A stretch of DNA of 21,569 nucleotides from Stentor coeruleus (lineage: Eukaryota; Ciliophora; Heterotrichea; Heterotrichida; Stentoridae), in NCBI GenBank assembly GCA_001970955.1, contig MPUH01001189.1, forward strand, positions 1-21,569. Direction: 5' to 3'. The translations under genes and the position numbers were made by a program. Below, in pieces: positions 1 to 7,306 of the stretch. The notes below the pieces were generated by a model. It made no database searches, was not told the origin of the DNA, and saw only the letters and a list, made by a program, of their open reading frames with translations. Numbering within the stretch: the first letter of the stretch is position 1; every line of letters begins with the position of its first letter.

Positions 1-608
1 CGATATGCACATTCACCAGAATAAATACCTAGTCTTATACCTGGGCTATTTAATGGTCCAGTGTAACCACGAGGGTTTTATTTTGATATGAAAATTTTGG
101 GTTTTTATATGGAAATTACGATTTTTTGAGAGTTAAAAGGAGCATATGCCTCTTCGTCTATTGGCTTGAAAACACCTCGGATTTTTCGATGACTATCTCG
201 CATTAAATATGTACCGCCAGTTCCATCCCAAGTTAGATTAGGGACTAAACCAATTTTCATACCTTGGTTCACCTCATTTATTGTTTCATGTAGCATATGA
301 CTACAAAGGGCTCCTGGAACTATTCTGATAAAAGACCCGGAAAAACGCCTTACTTCTAGAACAAGGTGTTTATGCTTACGAGACTTGTCGAATAGTGAGT
401 AATCTTCTAAAAGCCTATTGTTTGAAAGCTCAACATGCCCATTAAACAGCCGCTGCTCAGATACTGGGATTCCAGTTGCTTTATAAATTTCCTGTTTGAG
501 TTCTGAAACCTTAAGCCAACACAATATAACTAGTTTCTTTACACTATGTCCAATATTCACCGACAACTGAGCCTTGTGCAGTTTGAATTTCAATTTCGGA
601 CTTGCCAT
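1..608 (-). pseudogene. UBL-domain PI4K-type lipid kinase, 5' part, frame broken, runs off left edge
   Basis: The first 162 codons from the ATG at 608 read as a ubiquitin-like domain (about residues 15-88) and then the start of a PI3/PI4-kinase catalytic domain: a GTGGTYLM glycine-rich element (129-136) and VFKPIDEE (146-153), whose K148 should be the ATP-binding lysine. This order matches plant-type PI4K-gamma proteins, some of which are reported to act as protein kinases. Codons from 77 down to 1 continue the family in the same frame (NPRGYTG, then SPGIRLGIYSGE). Between the two parts lie in-frame TAA codons at 105-107 and 78-80. The stretch starts at 119 as GTAATTTCCATATAA, which matches the 15-nt introns of this window except for a final AA in place of AG. 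Removing those 15 bases still leaves the second TAA. It could be a decayed gene, an unusual intron or a sequence error; 'pseudogene' is provisional. The remaining catalytic domain lies outside the window. Confidence 0.7.
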
Positions 609-1527
609 TCGAATAGGAAATATTATAAACTGGAAACTGAAATGAAAATGTTGCCGAATAAAAACTTCTAAAAACTATATAAAATTATACAAATAAAGTG
701 TGAAGTAAATATAATAGACCTTTAAAACTAGTGGGTTAAGTTTATATAATATAAGGTAATGGTTTAGCTTTCAATATGGAGTTATTTATAAAGTCATAGA
801 AAATTCAAACTTGGAATCGTTGTGGTCGAGGTGGAAATAAAGAAAAATTTTATACAATAAAGAAAGGATGCTTATATGTGAAGTTTTTATAATAAAATGA
901 TAGCTGGAGATGGGTTTATTGGTAAATAAGTAGAAATTTTTAAATGATTTTAGTAATGAAATATCTAGAGATGATTTTATTGTTGGGATGATAGGCTTTA
1001 GGATAAGGGAGTTTATTTTAAAGTTGAGTAAAGGATTTATTAGTTAAGAAAGGGATTTTGATGATAGGATTAGAATAAGTGGATTATTAATAAAATTTAG
1101 GATTTTTGTTTGCTTAGCATCTGAGAATGATACTGATAAGTGAAGTTGGGTTTTTATAGTGGGTGTTTGGTATATATGACTGTGTATATTATTTGTATTT
1201 TAGTAGTTTATAAGATTATGGTTAGGTAACTAAGGTAATGAGGTTTATATAATGCTGATGATTGTGTTATTGGAAATATTTAAGAAATTGCATATGGATT
1301 TTTATCACATTCTGCATTATTTAATATTTCTATATACAATAAACCCCAGCTTATAATCATTCAATATTCTGCCCTACATCCTCTAAAATTTAAACTAATC
1401 TTCTCAATACTATTAATAATAAAAAAATCTAAATTTTCTTCATATAAAAAACGTATGCAAAACTTTAAATCCTCTTAAAAGCAAACCTTATGGTATCTTT
1501 AATATAAAATTTTACTTATCCCTACCT
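609..1527. other. intergenic, AT-rich, no gene seen
   Basis: No credible reading frame was found on either strand. From about 620 to 1320 the top strand has many more G than C. From about 1320 to 1500 this flips to C over G. The G-rich part is the 5' flank of the leftward PI4K-type gene, and the C-rich part is the 3' flank of the leftward GAR-domain gene. Promoter and polyadenylation signals are presumably here, but none can be named. Confidence 0.5.
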
Positions 1528-2610
1528 TTATTTATATAATATTTTCGGTACTTTCGTAACTGGTGTAGACATTTTCATTACAACATTTTTGCAGCTTCCA
1601 GCATTACCAGGTATTCTCAATCTTTTAGGAGATGGTGTATTAAGGTTTTCTTTCAATATAGCATTATCTTGAGACAGTCTCATAGCAGAGTTTCTAGGAG
1701 ATTTTGATGGCGAACTAAGGGGAATAGGGCATTTATCTTCATTTTCCTGTTGTTTTGATTGTATTCCTTTTAAAAACTCATCAATCGACATATACCCTCC
1801 ACCAACTCTGCAAACTAAACAATCATTTTTCACGCTTATACTCACTTTTTTATTAGAATATGCATAAAGTTCATCACCAAGTCTTTCAAACTCATTATCA
1901 AGACCATAAGTCTTAAGACATTCTAAAAACCTCTCATCAATAGTCTGTGTCTTAACCCTTTGTTCCTCCCTTATCCTTTTAGGAGAAATCTGTTCAGCAC
2001 CTATATCAACAACACTTCCATGTAAACCAAGACTTTCTATTATTTCCTGAATTTTCGTCAAAATTATACTCATCTCTTCATTGGTTTCTAAAGTTTTTTC
2101 TAATTCACTGAGTTTTTTCTTATAAGTATTATGCTGATTTTCATAGCTTTTTATAGTTGTTTCATAAGTTTTTTTTTCTCTCGTCAACATTTCGATAATT
2201 TTTTCCAGTTCCTTGATTTTGCCTTGTTGGGATATAGAGTTCTTTGTCAGGTCTAGGATTTTCTTTTCCTGGTCAATAATTGTGTCTTTTAAAGCTTTTT
2301 CTTTAACCCATATGGTTGAGTGCATCTCACAAAGTTCGTTTTGAAAGGCTAGATTTTCAGCTATAAGGGACTCTTTTTGAGTTTTTTCTTCTGAAGAGTA
2401 GTTTTTTAAGGTTTTGAGTTGGGCTTTTAAGTCAAGGTTTTCATTGAGGAGGGAAGAATTTTCGTGGTGTTGGGCTGAAAGGTCCTGTTGAAGAGATTTT
2501 AGCTGGTCTTCGTAGATGAACTTTGATGGGAAGGAGTCGTTGATGAGGTTTTTAAGTTTGCAGTAGAGGTCAGTGAGTATTGGTGTGAGGTCGGTTGAAG
2601 TTGGATTCAT
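1528..2610 (-). CDS. coiled-coil protein with GAS2-related (GAR) microtubule-binding motif
   Basis: A complete 360-aa frame ending in TAA. Residues about 34-195 are heptad-like and rich in E, K, L and Q, as in a long parallel coiled coil. Residues about 240-285 carry a GAR-like zone: a leucine/charged lead-in, then CLVCRVGGGYMSIDEFL. The VGGGW/Y followed by a short loop and (L/I)-x-x-FL is the signature of the GAS2-related domain, which binds microtubules in GAS2 and spectraplakin proteins. The tail (295-360) is basic and rich in S/T-P sites (SPKR at 209-212 and 327-330, plus SPSK and SPR), typical of proline-directed kinase targets. A cytoskeletal role, perhaps cortical microtubules, is inferred; no specific orthologue is recognised. 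The zone is short for a GAR domain, so the domain call is firmer than any function. Confidence 0.85.
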   Translation of the reverse strand: MNPTSTDLTPILTDLYCKLKNLINDSFPSKFIYEDQLKSLQQDLSAQHHENSSLLNENLDLKAQLKTLKNYSSEEKTQKESLIAENLAFQNELCEMHSTIWVKEKALKDTIIDQEKKILDLTKNSISQQGKIKELEKIIEMLTREKKTYETTIKSYENQHNTYKKKLSELEKTLETNEEMSIILTKIQEIIESLGLHGSVVDIGAEQISPKRIREEQRVKTQTIDERFLECLKTYGLDNEFERLGDELYAYSNKKVSISVKNDCLVCRVGGGYMSIDEFLKGIQSKQQENEDKCPIPLSSPSKSPRNSAMRLSQDNAILKENLNTPSPKRLRIPGNAGSCKNVVMKMSTPVTKVPKILYK

Positions 2611-2682
2611 ATTTTTTAACGACTTTTTGTATGGAAGGATATTTAAATATTGGAATTAGAGGGAAGGATGAGGATGGTATAA

Positions 2683-3215
2683 GAAAAATTGGAGGAGTTT
2701 AGGAATTTCGATAATGGAGAAGAAGAAGAAAGGTTTTAGAANAAAAAATTGGAGTTTAAGAATTTCGATAATGGAGAAGAAGAAGAAGGGTTTTAGAAGT
2801 ATACACGGAATGAGATGAATTTTATATAAAAAGAGTTTTAGATAAAGGGTGGCAAATGGAACTTTTACAAAAAGGCATGAGTTATAAAAAAAAAACTATT
2901 TTAGATAAACAAGGATCAAAAAACCAAGTTTTTTTATATTTAAAGATATGATAATAAATATTCTCACACAAAAACTTNGAAAAATTGGAGGAGTTTAGGA
3001 ATTTCGATAATGGAGAAGAAGAAGAAAGGTTTTAGAAGTATACACGGAATGAGATGAATTTTATATAAAAAGAGTTTTTAGATAAAGGGTGGCAAATGGA
3101 ACTTTTGCAAAAAGGCATGAGTTATAAAAAAAAACTATTTTAGATAAACAATGATCAAAAAACCAAGTTTTTTTATATTTAAAGATATGATAATAAATAT
3201 TCTCACACAAAAACT
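2683..3215. repeat. near-identical repeated block around Ns at 2742 and 2978 (probable assembly artefact)
   Basis: The block beginning GAAAAATTGGAGGAGTTTAG occurs at 2683, breaks off at the N at 2742, restarts in slightly altered form at 2743-2977, breaks at the N at 2978, and runs again from 2979. The longer copies differ at only a few places: homopolymer lengths, ACTTTTACAAAA versus ACTTTTGCAAAA, and AACAAGG versus AACAATG. This pattern fits unmerged contig ends or two alleles laid end to end better than a true tandem repeat. Confidence 0.8.
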
Positions 3216-3302
3216 TGATTTTCTTCATAAAAATGGTACTTCTTAAACGACTTTCCACNTGATTTTCTTCATAAAAATGGTACTTCTTAAACGACTTTCC
3301 AC
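3216..3302. repeat. 43-nt exact duplication flanking the N at 3259 (assembly overlap)
   Basis: 3216-3258 and 3260-3302 are identical and separated by one N. This is a contig-end overlap that was not merged. It lies in the 3' flank of the phosphatase gene and does not touch a recognised coding region. Confidence 0.88.
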
Positions 3303-3399
3303 AAAATGAATCCTAAACACATACAATATATTAAAAAAATACAATAATCCAACATAAAGCCAGCATATAATTATAAAACCTATCCACTATAACTTAATC

Positions 3400-4362
3400 T
3401 CACTGTTTAAACTCGACAATGACAATTGTCGTATTATCACATCCTAATCCTCCACTCGAAGCAATATCTGGTGCTAAGCATCTATCTAATGTTTCCTCCA
3501 CAATAGTCTCTAAGTTTTTCGTTTTAATCCTCTGACCAACAAAATTCACACATTCTTGAGAAGTAAGCATATCCCATACACCATCACAAGCTAAAACCAT
3601 AAACGCATCCTTATCTCCAATAGTCTCTCTTTTAACCTCAGGCCAAGCTGTAATCATCTGATCTTTCTGTGGTATCGAATTGTTTTTCTTATATTCTAAA
3701 TCACCAATTGATCTACTCAAATTCAAATTTCCCATAACTCGTCCATCTTCAACAAAACCCCCAGCTCTTCGTATCCGATCTTGTTCTTCAGGGATTTCAG
3801 GTTTATGATCTAAAGACATCTCTAAAGCTCTACCATTTCTACTTAATACACATCTGGAGTCTCCTGCATTAGCAACATATAAAGCTCGGTTTCTAATCAA
3901 AGCAACAACTGATGTACACCCTGCTACTAACTGCGAACTATCTGCTTCGACTGGATAGTTTTCAGGTAAGTCTTTAGAAATTCTTATTATTTCTTTTATC
4001 CCATCTGCTGTTCTTAGCAATTCGTCCATTCGTAAAAATGTATCTTTTAATGCTTGTTCTAGATTCCCTTGTTGATATGCTTGATTTTTTAAAAGTTCTA
4101 TACAGAAATGCCTGGATACAAACTCAGCTACTTCTTTGCCCCCATGACCATCGAAAACCCCAAAAAGCATAGTTTCAGAGTCTAAGGTTATGTTTGCTAG
4201 TTTCGCATCTTCCATTGTGTTTCGCCATCCTTGCATCTCACAGGTCGCGTAACGTATTGTATGGTTTTCTCCTTTGGTTGTTTTTTTATCACGGATTGGC
4301 GAGGATAGATATGGTCCCATAAAATATGGTTTATTATGAACTTTATTTTTACAAGTTTTCAT
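3400..4362 (-). CDS. PP2C/PPM-family serine/threonine protein phosphatase
   Basis: A 320-aa Mg/Mn-dependent phosphatase, complete and ending in TGA. The PPM motifs appear in order: MQGWRNTMEDA (43-53, metal acidic residues E51 and D52), VFDGHGG (69-75, D71), AGCTS (147-151), NAGDSR (165-170), DHKP (185-188), GNLNLSRSIGD (211-221), ACDGVWD (258-264, D260) and GCDNTT (307-312, D309). All expected metal ligands are present, so it should be active. PPM enzymes commonly switch off stress and cell-cycle kinases. The longest frame is listed, but M15 (ATG at 4318-4320) is an attractive alternative start. It gives MGPYLSSP, matching the Gly-2 start of PPM1A/B-type enzymes and allowing N-myristoylation. 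No intron is needed. Confidence 0.96.
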   Translation of the reverse strand: MKTCKNKVHNKPYFMGPYLSSPIRDKKTTKGENHTIRYATCEMQGWRNTMEDAKLANITLDSETMLFGVFDGHGGKEVAEFVSRHFCIELLKNQAYQQGNLEQALKDTFLRMDELLRTADGIKEIIRISKDLPENYPVEADSSQLVAGCTSVVALIRNRALYVANAGDSRCVLSRNGRALEMSLDHKPEIPEEQDRIRRAGGFVEDGRVMGNLNLSRSIGDLEYKKNNSIPQKDQMITAWPEVKRETIGDKDAFMVLACDGVWDMLTSQECVNFVGQRIKTKNLETIVEETLDRCLAPDIASSGGLGCDNTTIVIVEFKQ

Positions 4363-4807
4363 AGACTGATATTTTTTGATTGAAGTTTGTGCTAAGTTAG
4401 GGTTAGTTGGCAGTGATTTTAAGGAATTTCATTAAGTTTTGAGAAAGAGGATTTTGATAGGATGAGGTTAAAAGGTTGAAAAAATCAGGATGATGATTGA
4501 GGATGAGGGGAAAATTGTTTGGTAGGATTTTGAGAAATTAAATAGAGGTTTTGGTTAGGTTTGTGATATTTTTATATAGAAAACAAGATGATTTTACTTT
4601 TGGCAATGGAGTTTTGTTGGATGATTTTTGAAATTTTATGATTAGTACTAGTTTTTTTAATAAAAAATTGATTATGACATACGGCTTTTGGCAAAGAAAA
4701 AATCATATAAATAATCTGTGTTATATTAATAGCAAAATATCGATTGGTATTCTAGCCCCTTAGCAAATCTAAAAGCATATATAAATTTTTTTAATAATTT
4801 CTTTAGC
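4363..4807. other. intergenic, no gene seen
   Basis: This is the 5' flank of the phosphatase and the 3' flank of the cysteine-rich gene, both leftward. The right flank of the phosphatase (about 4370-4660) is strongly G-over-C on the top strand and contains no credible frame. No RNA gene was recognised. Confidence 0.5.
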
Positions 4808-5086
4808 CTAACTATCAATCATTGGTTCTATATTAGGGTCATTTTTAGTTATTTCCTCATCATATACTTTTTGGTTAGTTTTTTCTCTTTCATCAGTATC
4901 TGAGTAACAGCAAAACCATTTTTTTAAACAGCGACAATTACATGGGCATCTGGAACAAATATTCCCTATAAGACCAAAGCATTGACCATTTTTACAAAGT
5001 TCGCAAATGCAAACACATGGGTAATATATCATGCCAATAAGAACATGAAAAATGCATTGAAATAAAGGATATACCTGATTCTCCAT
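4808..5086 (-). CDS. small cysteine-rich, probably membrane-associated protein
   Basis: A 92-aa frame from ATG to TAG. Thirteen of the first 60 residues are Cys (11, 24, 26, 28, 31, 36, 44, 47, 49, 51, 53, 59, 60), interleaved with hydrophobic residues: FHVLIGMIYYPC and then alternating C-x-C and C-x-x-C steps. The last 30 residues are acidic and Cys-free. No signal-peptide cleavage site is obvious. The layout could mean a heavily S-acylated peripheral membrane protein, a metal-binding protein, or a PLAC8-like Cys-rich membrane protein; I do not recognise the family. The sharp division into Cys-rich and acidic halves and the clean ATG and stop argue that it is a real gene. Confidence 0.65.
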   Translation of the reverse strand: MENQVYPLFQCIFHVLIGMIYYPCVCICELCKNGQCFGLIGNICSRCPCNCRCLKKWFCCYSDTDEREKTNQKVYDEEITKNDPNIEPMIDS

Positions 5087-5361
5087 TATTTATTATAAAA
5101 ATAATTGAATTTTATTGTAATTCTAAAATATTTGAATTGTAGATAAAGGGTTAAGAAGGGAAGTTTAAGTATTGATTAAATTTATGCTTATATAGAAGTA
5201 TAGTTGTTGAGATATAGTGATTTTTAATATATAATAATTTGAATGGGTGTGATTTATGTTATGATTATATATTAGGTTTATTTGTAAAGGAATAATAAAC
5301 ATATGTTTATAAGATTATTTTGTATAAAAAGAGCATATCAAAGTAAAATAATGGAAATTCT
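5087..5361. other. intergenic, no gene seen
   Basis: AT-rich spacer, G-over-C on the top strand in its left half, which is the 5' flank of the leftward cysteine-rich gene. No further structure was recognised. Confidence 0.4.
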
Positions 5362-5668
5362 TCATCCATAAAACAATAAGGATAATGAAAAAAAAATAGT
5401 TTCTTCATTCGCATATTTTTTAAGTTCGTTTTTTATTTCATGTCTTTCAGTTTTGTATTCATTGCAATCTTCAATAGCGTGTTTCGTTTTCTGCCCAATG
5501 TTGACAATAAGGAAATTTTTTATACGTGCTTTGATGTCTTAAGTATTTGTAGTGTNCCAATGTTGACAATAAGGACATTTTTTATACGTGCTTTGATGTC
5601 TTAAGTATTTGTAGTGCTTTGTGAAGTTTGATCCTGATCTCATTTGGAAAATCAGTCCCTAAAGTCAT
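5362..5668 (-). CDS. possible small gene or relic around an N gap, frame interrupted
   Basis: From the ATG at 5666-5668 a frame reads MTLGTDFPNEIRIKLHKALQ and continues for about 27 codons, then hits TAA after the sequence CAC GTA. A second frame, offset by one base, reads on in a charged, helix-like style (KTKHAIEDCNEYKTERHEIK and more) to TGA at 5362-5364. Removing a 35-nt GT...GGCAG segment just left of the N (in the copy that ends near 5495) would join the two in phase, giving about 69 aa. A 35-nt intron would be unlike the 15-nt introns here, so a lost base or a relic is equally possible. The N at 5556 and its duplicated flanks add uncertainty. No family is recognised. Confidence 0.3.
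5495..5616. repeat. 60-nt duplication flanking the N at 5556 (assembly overlap)
   Basis: 5495-5554 is repeated at 5557-5616 with one difference (GGAAATT versus GGACATT). As at the other Ns, this looks like two contig ends overlapping but not merged. The single mismatch may be an allele difference or a read error. Confidence 0.82.
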
Positions 5669-5752
5669 GTTTGAGTTGTAAGTTAGAGCATTCTCTACCC
5701 ATCTTCATAAAATTTCTTAATTTTCATCATATCCTAATTCTAATAATCTATT

Positions 5753-7189
5753 ATGGGTTGCTGCCAATCACGAACTGAGTCTTTACCTAGAAAAAACACC
5801 ATGCTTGATCGTTCCCAGCTAGTTTTTCATACCCAAGGCTTACCTCGAGACAAATACACAACCGTCAAAATCATTGGTAAAGGTAGCTACGGAATCGTAT
5901 CATTAGTCGAAGATAAGCGAACAGGAACCTTTCGCGCTTTAAAAGAGCTCCAAAAAAAGAGTCTTTCAAAACGTGACGAATTTACCATGATTCGTGAAGT
6001 GACTACTTTAAGTCAAATTGATCATCCAAACATTATGAAAGTTATCGAACTTATTGAATCCCCAGGATCTTACAATATAATAACAGAGCTTATTGAAGGT
6101 GGAGAGTTATTAGAAAAAATCACAACTGAAAAAAAACTTAGTGAAAAACAAGCGGCAAAATTTATGCACGATATTATGAGTGCAGTTTATTATTGTCATA
6201 CAAAAGGCATTGTGCATAGGGATTTAAAGCCTCAGAATCTTTTGTTGACATCAAAAACCCAATATGCATCAGTAAAAGTTATAGACTTTGGTATAGCAGA
6301 TAAGTTAAATAGCCATGGGAAAATCACAGATGTTATAGGAACAGTAATTTTTATATAGCCTCTTTTTATGTCACCTGAAATGTTTGAAGGGAATTACGAT
6401 GAAAAATGTGATATCTGGAGTGTTGGGGTGATATTGTATACTATGATTACTGGGAACATCCCATTTAATGGTTCTGATATTTTGAAGTTAAAAGAATCTA
6501 TTCGTTCTGCTAATATTGATTATACCCGACCTGTTTGGAGCACAGTATCAGCTGATATTCAAGATTTACTCAAACATATGATTGACCCAAACCCAAAGAC
6601 TCGTTTTTCAGCAGAACAAGTTCTAAATCATAAATGGTTCTTAAATTATAAAACTGGAAACCTTAGCAACAACCCTATAAGCGATGAAGCTTTTGATAAT
6701 TTGGCCAAGTTTCATGCAACTGATAAACTTCATGAATTCATCCTTATGTTTATATCTTCTTGCATTATAGATGAAGAAGCTAATAAAGAACTTGCTAAAT
6801 TGTTTAAGTCTATTGATAAAAACAATGATGGAAGGCTTAGTGTTGATGAAGTTATCAATGGGTATAAAGAACTTGGTTTGTCTTTGACTCAAGCTGATGA
6901 AATGATTAAGGAAATTGATTTAAACCAGAGCGGGATGATTGAGTATAGTGAGTTTATTACTGCAGCACAGAACAGGAAATTAGCTTGTCAGAAGGATATA
7001 TTGGAAAAAACTTTTAAGACTTATGATGTTGGTGGAGATGGGTACTTATCATTGAGTGAGCTAAAAGCATTGATACCAGGCATTGAGAATACAGAATGGA
7101 AGAAGTTTTTCAATGATGCTGATAAAGATAAAGATGGGGTTATTAGTCTTAAAGAGTTTATAGATTATATGCTTGCAAGAGATCTATAA
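5753..7189 (+). CDS. calcium-dependent protein kinase (CDPK type), one 15-nt intron
   Basis: Two exons (5753-6343, 6359-7189) give 473 aa. The start MGCC carries a Gly-2 myristoylation signal with adjacent Cys for palmitoylation, so membrane attachment is likely. Kinase domain: GKGSYG (42-47), lysine K64, E82, HRDLKPQN (155-162), DFG (178-180) and, after the splice, GTPLFMSPE. Four EF-hands follow at 350-361, 384-395, 420-431 and 452-463. EF1, EF2 and EF4 have the usual ligands; EF3 has Gly (422) at loop position 3 and may bind Ca2+ weakly. Kinase, junction and EF-hands in one chain define the CDPKs of plants, ciliates and apicomplexans. The intron sits in the activation segment; read through, its in-frame TAG would remove the C-lobe and all EF-hands. 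The gene converges with the leftward TBC1D23-like gene, 117 bp between stops. Confidence 0.96.
6344..6358 (+). other. 15-nt spliceosomal intron in the CDPK gene
   Basis: GTAATTTTTATATAG, phase 0, between codon 197 (ACA) and CCT. Its removal restores the universal kinase sequence GTP-x-x-MSPE. Left in, it gives an in-frame TAG. Confidence 0.95.
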
Positions 7190-7306
7190 GAAATAGGGTA
7201 AACTTTAAGCAATAATATTAGAAATTTAGGAAAATATAGATGAGTGATAGGAATAAAGGCTTTATGAGCATTTTATATCAGAAAACTAATTTATAAGCAT
7301 TTTTTA

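Larger units (their letters stand above)
2611..3399. other. intergenic region inflated by assembly duplications
   Basis: This separates two leftward genes. It holds three single-N joins (2742, 2978, 3259), each with the same sequence repeated on both sides. Collapsed, the real spacer is probably about 450 bp. A 65-codon leftward frame at 3061-3258 overlaps the repeated part and shows no domain or protein-like composition, so it is not called. The left part is G-rich on the top strand and the right part C-rich, following the flank skew seen elsewhere. Confidence 0.6.

Noticed and set aside
1-608. Reassigned TAA codon as the explanation for the PI4K internal stops
   Set aside because: Complete genes in the window end in TAA, TAG and TGA, and Gln is written CAA/CAG, so the standard code is in use.
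3061-3258. 65-codon leftward frame
   Set aside because: It lies in a block duplicated by assembly, ends at an N, and has no protein-like features.
6641-6892. Leftward frame opposite the CDPK gene
   Set aside because: It lies opposite the first two EF-hands, whose conserved coding on the + strand explains the openness. The other short antisense frames inside 11249-20947 were dismissed for the same reason.
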